NCBI GenBank assembly: GCA_022842925.1
Contig: JALHOQ010000011.1
Coordinates: 1-35,536 of the forward strand
Length of the DNA stretch: 35,536 nucleotides
DNA from: Bdellovibrionales bacterium
GTDB lineage: Bacteria; Bdellovibrionota; Bdellovibrionia; Bdellovibrionales; UBA1609
Reading direction: 5' to 3'
A program made the position numbers and the translations under genes. This document shows positions 17,036 through 24,983 of this stretch, one piece after another; position 1 is the first letter of the stretch, and each line of letters opens with the position of its first letter. The notes beneath the pieces are model-generated. The model was not told the DNA's origin. It was given only the letters and a program-made list of their open reading frames with translations, and did not search any database.

Positions 17036-17791
17036 ATGAGTAAGCCCAATATCGAAGACAAGAAAATGTTCCTGCTCGCCTCCGCCTCGAGTGAACGAAT
17101 CAAGTGGCTCCAAGATATAATTGAAAAGCATATTTCGCGGGCCGCGATTTTTGTCGCGCGCGATGGCCTCGACGCCGCGGCCAAATTGCAAAATGCCCCA
17201 CCTCATGTCGTGATCACGGATATTGAATTGCCGAAGACCAAACCCATGAAACTTGTCGAGCACGCGATGAATGTGCGCGGAGCAGATTCGACGTCGATTA
17301 TCGTCTGCGGTCCTTTGCCCAAGGAGGGCGAGTATTTGGATGAAATGGTGACTGGCAAGATCTGCTACTTTCACACGGAAAATGATGAGTCCGAGTTTTT
17401 GAAGGCCCTGATGAAGGCGTTGAACTTTTCGTCCCAGTCCACGCAGGCCGATTTCCATATCAAGTTCCTCGCGCCGGGCGAAGTGCTATTGAAAGAAGGC
17501 GACAAGGCGGATTTTGTATACTTCGTTAAAAAAGGACAACTCACAGCCTTTCGTGGACAAAAACCCGACGAGCAGGAGCTCGGAGCGATCTCCGTCGGCG
17601 AGTTCGTCGGTGAAATGGCCTACATCAACGGCGAACCCCGAAGCGCCTCGGTTAAAGCGGTCACCGACTGCGAGTTGATCGAAGTCGCTGTTGGAACTTT
17701 TGACAGCGTCTTATTCAAGCGCCCGGCCTGGTCAAAGGCGCTCATGATGACACTCTCGAAGAGAGTGAAAGCCGCCAATCAAACCAAATAA
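17036..17791 (+). CDS. Degenerate receiver domain plus cyclic-nucleotide-binding domain
   Basis: This 251-residue protein has an N-terminal response-regulator-like domain (about 10-130) and a cNMP-binding domain (about 140-245). The receiver keeps the phospho-acceptor position (Asp62 in ITDIELPK) but lacks the paired acidic residues after strand 1 and the conserved Lys near strand 5 (KICYFHTEND), so phosphorylation is doubtful. The cNMP domain has a good phosphate-binding cassette, GEMAYINGEPRSASV, with the key Glu and Arg202. No DNA-binding helix-turn-helix follows, so it probably signals by protein contact. It has a terminator before it, and a GGTA repeat begins right after its stop. Confidence 0.85.
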   Translation: MSKPNIEDKKMFLLASASSERIKWLQDIIEKHISRAAIFVARDGLDAAAKLQNAPPHVVITDIELPKTKPMKLVEHAMNVRGADSTSIIVCGPLPKEGEYLDEMVTGKICYFHTENDESEFLKALMKALNFSSQSTQADFHIKFLAPGEVLLKEGDKADFVYFVKKGQLTAFRGQKPDEQELGAISVGEFVGEMAYINGEPRSASVKAVTDCELIEVAVGTFDSVLFKRPAWSKALMMTLSKRVKAANQTK

Positions 17792-17825
17792 GGTACCAGG
17801 TTCTTTTTTCCGAGGCGTCGCGTCA
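17792..17825 (+). repeat. Post-stop GGTA repeat element, divergent copy
   Basis: Directly after the TAA of the cyclic-nucleotide protein gene the sequence reads GGTACCAGGTTCTTTTTTCC. It resembles the left ends of the elements at 13115 and 32570 (GGTAYGCCGTTCCTTTT-like), with the same position relative to a stop codon. The right half is not clearly related. The T-run may also act in termination between these convergent genes. Confidence 0.35.
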
Positions 17826-18257
17826 GCTCTCTTGGTAAAACGACTGACGATAATTCATAGATAAATAATCGGCCGTCATTTTAAAGGGCACTTCGAAACC
17901 CGGTGGTAGTTCAGGATCGGATCCCGAAGCGATCAGATAAACGCTTTTGCCTTTGAGCCGGCGACCCAAATCCGTGCCGAGCAGGTCGGTGAAGCGATCA
18001 AAGAAGTTTTTCAGTAAACCGCTCATGGCGTACCAATAAACGGGCGTGGCAAACACGATGTGATCGGCTTCAGCCAATTTCGCGATAACCGATAAAAAAT
18101 CGTCCGCGCGATTTGTTTGGTGATCGTAATCGTAGGGATGAATGTTGAGCGTTCGCAAATCGATCAACTCATACTCGGCGAACGGACAAAGCTGTTCGAC
18201 AGCAGCGCGGGTATGACCATCACTGCGAGCGGACCCTAGAACCACGATGGTTTTCAT
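17823..18257 (-). CDS. NADPH-dependent FMN reductase / flavodoxin-fold oxidoreductase
   Basis: The 144-residue product has the flavodoxin-like fold of small FMN reductases. GSARSDGHTRA (residues 8-18) is the phosphate loop, and FATPVYWYAMSGLLKNFFDRF is the isoalloxazine-binding segment typical of the family. It lacks the fourth and fifth elements of larger quinone reductases, so it is at the short end. The protein should bind FMN and use NAD(P)H in the cytoplasm; the acceptor is unknown. Its start abuts the stop of the NlpC/P60 gene without a gap, so the two are co-translated. Confidence 0.87.
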   Translation of the reverse strand: MKTIVVLGSARSDGHTRAAVEQLCPFAEYELIDLRTLNIHPYDYDHQTNRADDFLSVIAKLAEADHIVFATPVYWYAMSGLLKNFFDRFTDLLGTDLGRRLKGKSVYLIASGSDPELPPGFEVPFKMTADYLSMNYRQSFYQES

Positions 18258-18899
18258 TTATTCCAACACCCTTCGCGCCCAAGCATAGTGCGTCTTATAC
18301 CAACCTTCGAATGGACGTAGCTGAATGCCGCCGTCGCTGGAGTCGAGAACCGTGTTCTCGTCGACATACAACAATGCGTGCGAAATTCGAGAAAAATCAT
18401 CGCTAAATAAAAAGATCAGATCGCCGGGCTTAAGATCCTCCGAGGCCGGCAGCATGCGACCGGCTTCGCTCGCCTGACGGTCGACCCTTGAACTGAAGCG
18501 AAGGCCGAAGGCGTAGTTGTAGACCCAAGCGGTAAAATTAGAGCAATCGAGCCCGCCCATGGCGGGTATATGACGATGGGCATAGGGGAGCCCGATCCAC
18601 TTCTTGGCCGCTTCGATCACGCGAATGCGCGACCACGCCAGCCGATTCGCCCCAGCGGGAAATTCCACCTGCGGATACGGCTGCGCGCACGGGCCGTAGG
18701 AACCACAGCAACTCAGCCACTCCGACTCCGCCACCTCGGTCTGGGGAAGAGAATCGCGATAAGCAAAATCGCCTGTGGGGGTAACCGACAGAGTGCGCTC
18801 CACAACAGGGGCGAGAAGCAGGTCCGTACAATCGAAGGCCCGAATGGCCTGCGCGGGAATAATAAAAAGCAGAGCATAGATCAAAGCCGTAACTGGCAC
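18258..18899 (-). CDS. Secreted NlpC/P60 family peptidase
   Basis: This 213-residue protein has a signal peptide (residues 1-21) and a C-terminal NlpC/P60 domain. The catalytic Cys119 is in GGLDCSNF and His174 in RISHALLYV, with the core element GLPYAHRH before it; the third polar residue lies further on (about DSSDGG). Such enzymes cleave peptidoglycan stem peptides. Residues 22-90 contain four further Cys, which may form disulfides in the periplasm. The start is GTG at 18899, supported by AGGAGG 9 bases upstream. It sits after the NagB-like gene and directly before the flavin reductase gene on the minus strand. Confidence 0.88.
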   Translation of the reverse strand: MPVTALIYALLFIIPAQAIRAFDCTDLLLAPVVERTLSVTPTGDFAYRDSLPQTEVAESEWLSCCGSYGPCAQPYPQVEFPAGANRLAWSRIRVIEAAKKWIGLPYAHRHIPAMGGLDCSNFTAWVYNYAFGLRFSSRVDRQASEAGRMLPASEDLKPGDLIFLFSDDFSRISHALLYVDENTVLDSSDGGIQLRPFEGWYKTHYAWARRVLE

Positions 18900-18996
18900 G
18901 TCGGTCGCCTCCTGGGATTAGATAGACATCTCTTACGACTAAGTCGGTCCAATAGTCAAAAAGCTGAATTCTAAAAAGTGAATTTTACGGCAGGCT

Positions 18997-19611
18997 TTAA
19001 AACGAAAAATCCGAAACAACTGTCACGGCGGGATGCTCAAGTATCCACGATATCGGCAGGCTTTTTTCTGTGACCGCCTTCTTCATAATCGAGTGCTTTT
19101 TCTCGCCCTTAACCATGACCAGAATTTTCTTAGCGCGCATAAAGGCCGCGACTCCGTAGGTAAGACCCCAGGTCGGCTCACTTAAACCCAAATAGGTGCG
19201 GGTTTCTGAACTGAGTGGAACACAGCCGCCAATGAAACCACGGGGCAACCCCGGTTCATGAAAAGCCACATGTCCATTCACGCCCACACCGAGAATGGCG
19301 ACCTCAGCCAAGGACTCGCAATTTCCGATCCACTCCATTTGCGATAGGAACGGCTCGAGTTCGGCTTGAAAAAACTGGCGGAACTCGCCTTTACGCGGAC
19401 CTGTGATGATGTCGTCGATTTGCATCAGCCTTAGGGATTTTAATAACGCCGTCGGCTCCGCCGTCCAGCGGCGGTAAAGCGGCGTCGGGGTGCCTCCCGC
19501 GGGCACAAAAACACGTTGGCCTTTTTGAATCTCTTCATGAACCCAGGTCCAGGAATGCTTCACCCATTCGGTCTCGTCTTTTCCAATTAACACGCGCATA
19601 ATAAAAATCAT
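18997..19611 (-). CDS. Glucosamine-6-phosphate deaminase (NagB)-like protein
   Basis: The 204-residue product has the NagB/SOL sugar-phosphate isomerase fold: PAGGTPTPLY (residues 37-46), the IDDIITG segment, GVGVNGHVAFHEPG (109-121) and the C-terminal AKKILVMVKGEKK. Length and C-terminal half favour NagB over 6-phosphogluconolactonase. The active-site motif is altered: where E. coli NagB has GVGNDGH, this reads GVGVNGH, so the Asp141 position is Asn112, while the His (114) and Glu (119) are kept. The start is uncertain: ATG at 19611 or at 19599 (MRVLIG); neither has a good ribosome binding site. It faces a PIG-L deacetylase gene across 16 bp. Confidence 0.8.
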   Translation of the reverse strand: MIFIMRVLIGKDETEWVKHSWTWVHEEIQKGQRVFVPAGGTPTPLYRRWTAEPTALLKSLRLMQIDDIITGPRKGEFRQFFQAELEPFLSQMEWIGNCESLAEVAILGVGVNGHVAFHEPGLPRGFIGGCVPLSSETRTYLGLSEPTWGLTYGVAAFMRAKKILVMVKGEKKHSIMKKAVTEKSLPISWILEHPAVTVVSDFSF

Positions 19612-19627
19612 AGATGAGGTGACCGGT

Positions 19628-20299
19628 ATGAAAAAGCAGAACCTGATTGTGGTCGCACATCCGGACGATGAAACCATATTCTTCGGTGGTCTCGTCCAAA
19701 CTTACCGCCGCCGTCCATGGAAAGTGATCTGCGTAACCGATGGCAACGCCGACGGCGTGGGCATGCAACGACGCCTGGACTTTTTGTCGGCGTGCAAAAA
19801 GCTCGGCGCCAAAGAGGCCGAAATGTGGGACTTTCCCGACCTTTACGATGCCCGCGTCGATGTGGGCCGCTTGCAGCAAAGATTAAAACAAGAAAAGCCC
19901 GTCGAAGTCTTTACCCATGGAATTCTGGGCGAATACGGTCACCCCCATCACCAGGACGTATGTCTAGCGGTTCATCGCGCCTTCAGCGCTGAGCATAAGG
20001 TGTGGAGTGTGGCCTACAACTGCTTCGCCGACAAGATCGTCAAGCTCCCGCGCAAGGCCTATCAGCGTAAGTGCGAGGTCTTAAGCGAAATTTACTTCAC
20101 CGAGACTCACCGCTTCGCCCGCTGGCTCCCCGCATACAACCACGAAGGCTACGTGAAACTGAGTCTGAAAGAGGTGGAAGCACTGTACGCTTTCTTCGCT
20201 CACGGCGAGAAGCCGCCCAAGGAAACCCTGAAAGTTTACAATTGGTTCACGCCCTACCTTGAGGAATTTAGAACCCAGGTGACGGCCCGCCCCTTTTAG
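19628..20299 (+). CDS. PIG-L/LmbE-type deacetylase
   Basis: This 223-residue protein has the LmbE/PIG-L zinc motifs: AHPDDE (H11, D13, D14) near the N-terminus and GEYGHPHHQD (H105, H107, H108) in the middle. These enzymes remove acetyl groups from N-acetylglucosamine units in glycolipids, bacillithiol/mycothiol precursors or antibiotics. The ATG at 19628 is preferred over GTG at 19619, because GAGGTG lies 6 bases before it. The gene is divergent from a NagB-like deaminase, so a role in amino-sugar metabolism is attractive. The Sua5-type gene follows after 14 bp and is probably in the same operon. Confidence 0.9.
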   Translation: MKKQNLIVVAHPDDETIFFGGLVQTYRRRPWKVICVTDGNADGVGMQRRLDFLSACKKLGAKEAEMWDFPDLYDARVDVGRLQQRLKQEKPVEVFTHGILGEYGHPHHQDVCLAVHRAFSAEHKVWSVAYNCFADKIVKLPRKAYQRKCEVLSEIYFTETHRFARWLPAYNHEGYVKLSLKEVEALYAFFAHGEKPPKETLKVYNWFTPYLEEFRTQVTARPF

Positions 20300-20313
20300 A
20301 ATAAGACCCGAAC

Positions 20314-21264
20314 ATGCCCGTAATCTCAGTGAGTGATGCCGTTCAGAACCTGGCCGCGGGCGAGCTCGTGGCCATCCCGACCGAAACCGTTTACGGTTTG
20401 GCCGGCCGCATGGATCGAGAGGACACTCTTCGTGCCATATTTTCTACGAAGTCGCGGCCATTTTTCGATCCTTTAATCGTTCACGTGGCGGACGTGGATC
20501 AGGCCCGCGCCCTATCGAGTGATTGGCCCGAAATTTATGACCTGCTCGTGCGCGAGTTCTGGCCAGGGCCGCTCACCTTGATCGCCCCGAAAACCTCGCA
20601 AGTGTCAGCGCTGATTACGGCTGGTCTCGACAGCGTCGGCCTCCGCAGTCCGCAACATCCTGTGGCTCGAGAAATTTTGCGAGGCGTGGGTATTCCCTTA
20701 GCCGCGCCGAGCGCCAACCGCTTCGGCCGCACCAGTCCGACTCGAGCCGAGCACGTGATCCAGGAGTTTGGTGATCGAGTGAATGTAGTCGATGGCGGCG
20801 ATTGCGAGATCGGCGTGGAGAGCACGGTCCTTCTGGCGCGGCCTCTACATGAAAAATGGAATATTGAAATTCTGCGCCCGGGTGGTGTCTCGCAAAAACA
20901 GATCGCTCAGCTTCTCTTGCGAGAGAAAATCCCGTTCACCATCGGGCGCGCCCATTCCGTAGCGTCACCCGGCCACACCGCCGCCCACTATCAGCCGGAG
21001 AGTCCGGTCGTGATTGTCGACGGGGATATTTCAGATGAGGAAGTGAAAAGGAAATTGAAACAGATCGATCACGAGGTAACCCAAGTGCATCGACTTGCGC
21101 TGCCGGAGAACGCGATTCTTGCCGCTCGAGTGCTTTACGCCAAATTTCGCGAGTTATCAGCGAAGCAAGCTGTGATTGTCGTTGCGAAAACAGAAATTCA
21201 CGCCGGTGAGGACTGGCAGGCCGTGTGGGACAGAATTGAGCGCGCGGCGATTCTCCACCTATAA
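20314..21264 (+). CDS. sua5: Threonylcarbamoyl-AMP synthase (Sua5-type)
   Basis: The 316-residue product combines a YrdC domain (residues 1-195) with the C-terminal Sua5 domain (about 230-316). Motifs are AIPTETVYGLAG, TKSRPFFDPL, FWPGPLTL, APSANRFGRTSPT and ILRPGG. The linker HTAAHYQPESPVVIV has the His-rich Tyr element that closes the active site in Sua5. The enzyme makes threonylcarbamoyl-AMP from Thr, bicarbonate and ATP for t6A37 of ANN-decoding tRNAs. It is essential in most bacteria. It follows the PIG-L gene by 14 bp. The gap after it (21265-21456) contains only regulatory sequence. Confidence 0.94.
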   Translation: MPVISVSDAVQNLAAGELVAIPTETVYGLAGRMDREDTLRAIFSTKSRPFFDPLIVHVADVDQARALSSDWPEIYDLLVREFWPGPLTLIAPKTSQVSALITAGLDSVGLRSPQHPVAREILRGVGIPLAAPSANRFGRTSPTRAEHVIQEFGDRVNVVDGGDCEIGVESTVLLARPLHEKWNIEILRPGGVSQKQIAQLLLREKIPFTIGRAHSVASPGHTAAHYQPESPVVIVDGDISDEEVKRKLKQIDHEVTQVHRLALPENAILAARVLYAKFRELSAKQAVIVVAKTEIHAGEDWQAVWDRIERAAILHL

Positions 21265-21379
21265 ACAAAAGTACGCCCAAAAAAGACGCATATTGCAACA
21301 CGTCGGCACCCTCCTACGGCGGTAAATCTCCGTTTCCGTTTACGATTTGCAGACGTCCGTTCTTGCCACGCCGAACTAT

Positions 21380-21408
21380 TTGATTTTCCTGCAATTTCCG
21401 TATAAATT
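21380..21408 (+). promoter_or_regulatory. Candidate promoter of the XRE-type regulator gene
   Basis: TTGATT (21380-21385) and TAAATT (21403-21408) are spaced 17 bp; TATAAA at 21401 would give a 15-bp spacing. The site is about 50 bp before the regulator start codon, in an AT-richer part of the 192-bp gap. No other gene was seen in that gap. Confidence 0.35.
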
Positions 21409-21456
21409 TAGAATTCAAGATGGTGTGAACTTTAGGCTCAAACGATTGGACACGAC

Positions 21457-22191
21457 ATGACACACGACCTGACTGAAATGGATGCCTTTTTAAAAGAATT
21501 CGGATTAACGCTAAAAACCACACGTAAACAAATGGGATTATCTCAGGTCACCGCGGCCCAGAATATGAAGATCGACTATCGCCATTACCAAAATATAGAG
21601 GGCGGAAAGATCAATCTGCGGCTCGATACTCTGATGAAACTTGTGAAGTTTTACAACCTGGTCAACAAAAACGATGCCCCCTTCAATTTCGATGCATTTC
21701 TACAGCTGATCAATGGCTCTTCCTCTGGCAGCGATCACCATAACAATTGGGACGCATTGTATGATCATTTCGTCCAGGGCGGGCACGCCGGCTATCTCGT
21801 TGTTCGCTGTGATGGCAAGACCGTAGTAAAGGCCAACGAACGCTTGTTCGGCTCCTTAGGGGTTGGCTCGCAGCGGGATTTAGTGAGTCAACATCTCGCC
21901 CAGTTAATCAATGATGAAGGTTTACGAAGAGTGGAGGACTTCTGCCGCGGCTATCAACCGGACGAAGTCTCCAGCCCGTTTATCGTCTCCTTTAAAACGC
22001 AGCCACCCGCCTACCCCATTCCGATGATGGCGGTGCTGAAAGTGAAAAAGGAAAACAGTAACGGTGAAGATCTGCTCCATTGCATCTTCTTCGACCGTAA
22101 AACGTTGGAAGAGGAAGGCCATCGGCTGGCCGACATCCTCAGCGGATATAAGCAGTTTATGGAGCTTTACCCACAGCTGAAAGCCGTCTAA
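21457..22191 (+). CDS. XRE-type HTH regulator with C-terminal sensor-like domain
   Basis: The 244-residue product has an N-terminal Cro/C1-type helix-turn-helix (about residues 10-68; LKTTRKQMGLSQVTAAQNMKI, then YQNIEGGKINLRLDTLMKL). A linker and a domain of about 130 residues follow. That domain begins GYLVVRCDGKTVVKANERLFGSLGVGS and contains antiparallel strands (PFIVSFKTQ, MAVLKVKKE, LLHCIFFDRKTLEEE). This suggests a PAS-like sensor fold, but the match is by eye only. It leads a co-directional run of seven genes from 21457 to 26965 and starts 9 bp before the PLD-type gene, so it may regulate them. Confidence 0.8.
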   Translation: MTHDLTEMDAFLKEFGLTLKTTRKQMGLSQVTAAQNMKIDYRHYQNIEGGKINLRLDTLMKLVKFYNLVNKNDAPFNFDAFLQLINGSSSGSDHHNNWDALYDHFVQGGHAGYLVVRCDGKTVVKANERLFGSLGVGSQRDLVSQHLAQLINDEGLRRVEDFCRGYQPDEVSSPFIVSFKTQPPAYPIPMMAVLKVKKENSNGEDLLHCIFFDRKTLEEEGHRLADILSGYKQFMELYPQLKAV

Positions 22192-22200
22192 TCTGACGAA

Positions 22201-23316
22201 ATGCCCCAGCGCTGGGACGAGGAAACGCTTTTTACATCAGGTGATGAGTACTTTTCCGAATTGCTGAATTCGATTAGCCAAGCGTATTCCTCTATCGAAA
22301 TGGAGAGCTACATATTTATTCAGGGCGTGCTCGCGGATCGCGTGACGAAGGCCTTGATTGAAGCCGCTCAGCGCGGTGTCCGCGTTCGGTTGATCGTGGA
22401 TGGCTGGGGCTCACCCAGTTTTCTCTGGGACTATTGGCCGCAGTTGCGTAAGGCGGGCGTGAGAACCCGATTCTTCCGGGTGATCCCACTCATTCTCCGC
22501 CGCCTTCCCGGCGATTCCGAAGGATTCTTTCAACGCTTTCTAAATCGAGTGCGCGGACTCAACCGCGGTAATCATCGAAAGTTCTGCCTGATCGATCGCC
22601 AGGAACTCTACGTCGGCAGCTTTAACGTCAGCGACGTCCATTTGACCGAAGTTCATGGCGATAAAACCTGGAAAGACTTAGGAGTGCGGGTTCGAGGAAG
22701 CGATCTCCGTTTTGCCGAGCGTGCTTTTCAACGCACCTTTCGTGGATGGACCGCACTGAACTGGCCGATGCGAAGTCCAGAGCTTCTGCTGCTCAACGAC
22801 ACCGTCCTACATAAACGGCGTGCGCGCAACCACCACCTTCGTCGCATTAAAAACGCTCGCGAGCGGATATGGTTGGCGACGCCCTATTTCGTGCCTATCC
22901 GAAGCGTGGCGCGGGCCCTGATGGACAGGGCCAAACGCGGAGTCGACGTACGTATTATGGTGCCGGAAGAGAACGACGTCTTTATCATGCACTGGCTCAG
23001 CTTGCCGCTCTTGCAGAATCTCACCAAACGCGGAGTTAAAGTTTACATTTACAAGCCGCGCTTCGCCCATCAAAAGCTCATCATCGCGGACGAGTGGATG
23101 GCCGTCGGCTCGACCAACCTTAACCATCGCAGCTTTCTGCATGATCTCGAGATGGATGTTGTGATCACCCATGACGAGAATAAAAAGAAATTGGTCGATC
23201 TCTACCAAGAGGACCAGAAGGTGTCGGAACTCTTTGACAGATCCGAATGGGCGAATTTACCGTTTTGGCAGAGATGGTTTACATCGGTTGTCGTGTTGCT
23301 AAAATATTGGGCATAG
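22201..23316 (+). CDS. Phospholipase D-like, cardiolipin-synthase-type (ClsB-like)
   Basis: This 371-residue protein has two PLD catalytic motifs. HRKFCLID gives H125-K127-D132 and is followed by GSFN; HQKLIIAD gives H290-K292-D297 and is followed by GSTNLNHRS. The GSxN elements and spacing match the cardiolipin synthase branch, which makes cardiolipin from two phosphatidyl molecules. N-terminal membrane helices of ClsA are absent and the length is close to ClsB. Substrates are therefore not settled. The stop of the upstream XRE gene lies 9 bp before. Its 3' end overlaps the start of the next lipoprotein gene by 43 bp. Confidence 0.9.
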   Translation: MPQRWDEETLFTSGDEYFSELLNSISQAYSSIEMESYIFIQGVLADRVTKALIEAAQRGVRVRLIVDGWGSPSFLWDYWPQLRKAGVRTRFFRVIPLILRRLPGDSEGFFQRFLNRVRGLNRGNHRKFCLIDRQELYVGSFNVSDVHLTEVHGDKTWKDLGVRVRGSDLRFAERAFQRTFRGWTALNWPMRSPELLLLNDTVLHKRRARNHHLRRIKNARERIWLATPYFVPIRSVARALMDRAKRGVDVRIMVPEENDVFIMHWLSLPLLQNLTKRGVKVYIYKPRFAHQKLIIADEWMAVGSTNLNHRSFLHDLEMDVVITHDENKKKLVDLYQEDQKVSELFDRSEWANLPFWQRWFTSVVVLLKYWA

Positions 23317-23879
23317 TGGTTTTGGCTGTCGGCTGCGCTAGCAAGCCGCCTAAGCCAGCGTTCAATAATGACTGCGATCGCACACCCGTTGTGCGCGAAG
23401 ACCTGAACCAGTTTAACGTCACGCCCGCGCCAAATAAAGTTACGGTATTGAGAATCTTCCGCAGCACCAGCCCCTATTGCCGCGAGGATCTGATGCGAAT
23501 CGGGATGCTCTTCAAAAATGGAACTTGGTCGACCGAACACGTGCAGCTCGTTTTGATCGCTTACAAAAAAGAGGGCATTGAAAACCGCCAGACCTTCGAC
23601 AAATTCGTGCGTCAAGATCTCGTGTCCCTTGGAATTCCACTCGAAGCCACGCAAATCGTCTTTCTCGACAAGAGCTACCCGACTTTAGCGCAGAGCAAGA
23701 GTAAATCGGGAGAGCCGGTGTTTGCCGAATGGAAGGCCGTTCCCTACGGGCTCGTCTTCGCCAAAGACGGGCGCCTGGCCTATAGCGGCCATTTTACGGC
23801 TAGCCCCGCCCTGCAAGACAATCACTATAAGTTCGTGACCGAACTTCAAACCGTGACCTGCGGACAAAATCCAAGATAG
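23274..23879 (+). CDS. Lipoprotein with thioredoxin-like fold
   Basis: The 201-residue product has a lipoprotein signal ending in LAVGC (Cys21), so it is anchored in the envelope. The mature part looks thioredoxin-like. VTVLRIFRSTSPYCREDL resembles the strand and active-site helix, but the motif is SPYC with one Cys, not CxxC. VQLVLIAY follows, and VPYGLVFAKDGRLAYSGHF resembles the cis-Pro strand. A usual disulfide exchange is unlikely with one Cys. The start lies inside the PLD gene; ATG at 23274 puts the signal peptide at the N-terminus, while the in-frame ATG at 23247 would extend it. Neither has a strong ribosome binding site. Confidence 0.7.
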   Translation: MVYIGCRVAKILGIVVLAVGCASKPPKPAFNNDCDRTPVVREDLNQFNVTPAPNKVTVLRIFRSTSPYCREDLMRIGMLFKNGTWSTEHVQLVLIAYKKEGIENRQTFDKFVRQDLVSLGIPLEATQIVFLDKSYPTLAQSKSKSGEPVFAEWKAVPYGLVFAKDGRLAYSGHFTASPALQDNHYKFVTELQTVTCGQNPR

Positions 23880-23930
23880 AAATCCTAGTTTTCCTTGCCC
23901 GCCTGCGGAGCCTGAAATAAACCCTGAAAA

Positions 23931-24980
23931 GTGAAAACATTACGGCAATACTACACGGGCTCATTGGTGGTCACCGTCGTCGGTCTCATTTTTGGCGGAT
24001 GGATCGGTTACATTTATTCCGGCACTTGGACGGGGGCGCTACAAGCCGTGTTTCTGACGTTCATATTGAGCGTCCTTGAAACTTCGCTGTCCTTCGATAA
24101 CGCCGTCGTCAACGCGACAGTGCTTAAAAAGATGACTCCAGTCTGGCGACACCGCTTTCTGACCTGGGGTATTTTGATCGCCGTTTTTGGAATGCGGATT
24201 GTTTTTCCGCTGGCCATCGTGTCGATTCTCGCCAACGTAAATCCTTGGGAAGCTCTCGTTCTGGCCGCCACCAAGCCCGACGACTACGCCAAAATCATGA
24301 CCTCATCCCATCTGCAGCTGGCGGGCTTCGGCGGCAGCTTCTTGCTGATGGTCGCGTTGAAGTATTTCTTTGATCGTGAAAAGGACGTACACTGGCTGGC
24401 TTGGATCGAAAGACCGCTGACCAAGATGGGCAAGATTTCAGCGATCGAGCTCGCCTTCTGCTTGATGGTTTTTTATGTATTGAGTCTATTTTTGCCCGGC
24501 GATAACGAGAAGATTGTCTTTATCGTGTCGGGAATTTTCGGCATGGTCACTTTCGTCGCCGTCGACGGCATCAGCGCCATGCTGCAAATGCCAGAAGCGG
24601 GAAAGCGGGATGTGCACAAGGCCAGCGCAGCCATGTTTCTTTATCTGGAAATCCTCGATGCCTCGTTCAGCTTTGACGGAGTGATCGGCGCCTTCGCCCT
24701 GACCAATAACCTTTTCATTATCGCCGCTGGTCTCGGGACGGGCGCCATGTTCGTTCGAAGTATGACGATCCACCTAGTTGAGAAGAATACACTCAGTCAT
24801 TTCCGTTACCTTGAGCATGGCGCGTTCTATGCCATTGGTGCCCTAGCTCTAATGATGTTATTTGGCGTGTATATGCATGTACCCGAAGTGATCACCGGTT
24901 TGATCGGCGCGATCTTGATCGGTCTTTCCCTTTGGTCGTCGATCCGATGGGACAAAAAGCAAAAGAAACAAAAAAGGTGA
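23931..24980 (+). CDS. DUF475/TerC-like polytopic membrane protein
   Basis: The 349-residue product has about nine hydrophobic segments. The repeated acidic motifs are those of the TerC-like superfamily in its DUF475 form: ETSLSFDNAVVNA in the first half and EILDASFSFDGVIGAFALT in the second, pseudo-symmetric copies that place Asp and Glu in the membrane. Family members are linked to metal (Mn) export or tellurite resistance; for DUF475 the substrate is unproven. The start is GTG at 23931, with the first membrane segment at residue 12. The folE gene begins 3 bp after its stop. Confidence 0.85.
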   Translation: MKTLRQYYTGSLVVTVVGLIFGGWIGYIYSGTWTGALQAVFLTFILSVLETSLSFDNAVVNATVLKKMTPVWRHRFLTWGILIAVFGMRIVFPLAIVSILANVNPWEALVLAATKPDDYAKIMTSSHLQLAGFGGSFLLMVALKYFFDREKDVHWLAWIERPLTKMGKISAIELAFCLMVFYVLSLFLPGDNEKIVFIVSGIFGMVTFVAVDGISAMLQMPEAGKRDVHKASAAMFLYLEILDASFSFDGVIGAFALTNNLFIIAAGLGTGAMFVRSMTIHLVEKNTLSHFRYLEHGAFYAIGALALMMLFGVYMHVPEVITGLIGAILIGLSLWSSIRWDKKQKKQKR

Positions 24981-24983
24981 TTT

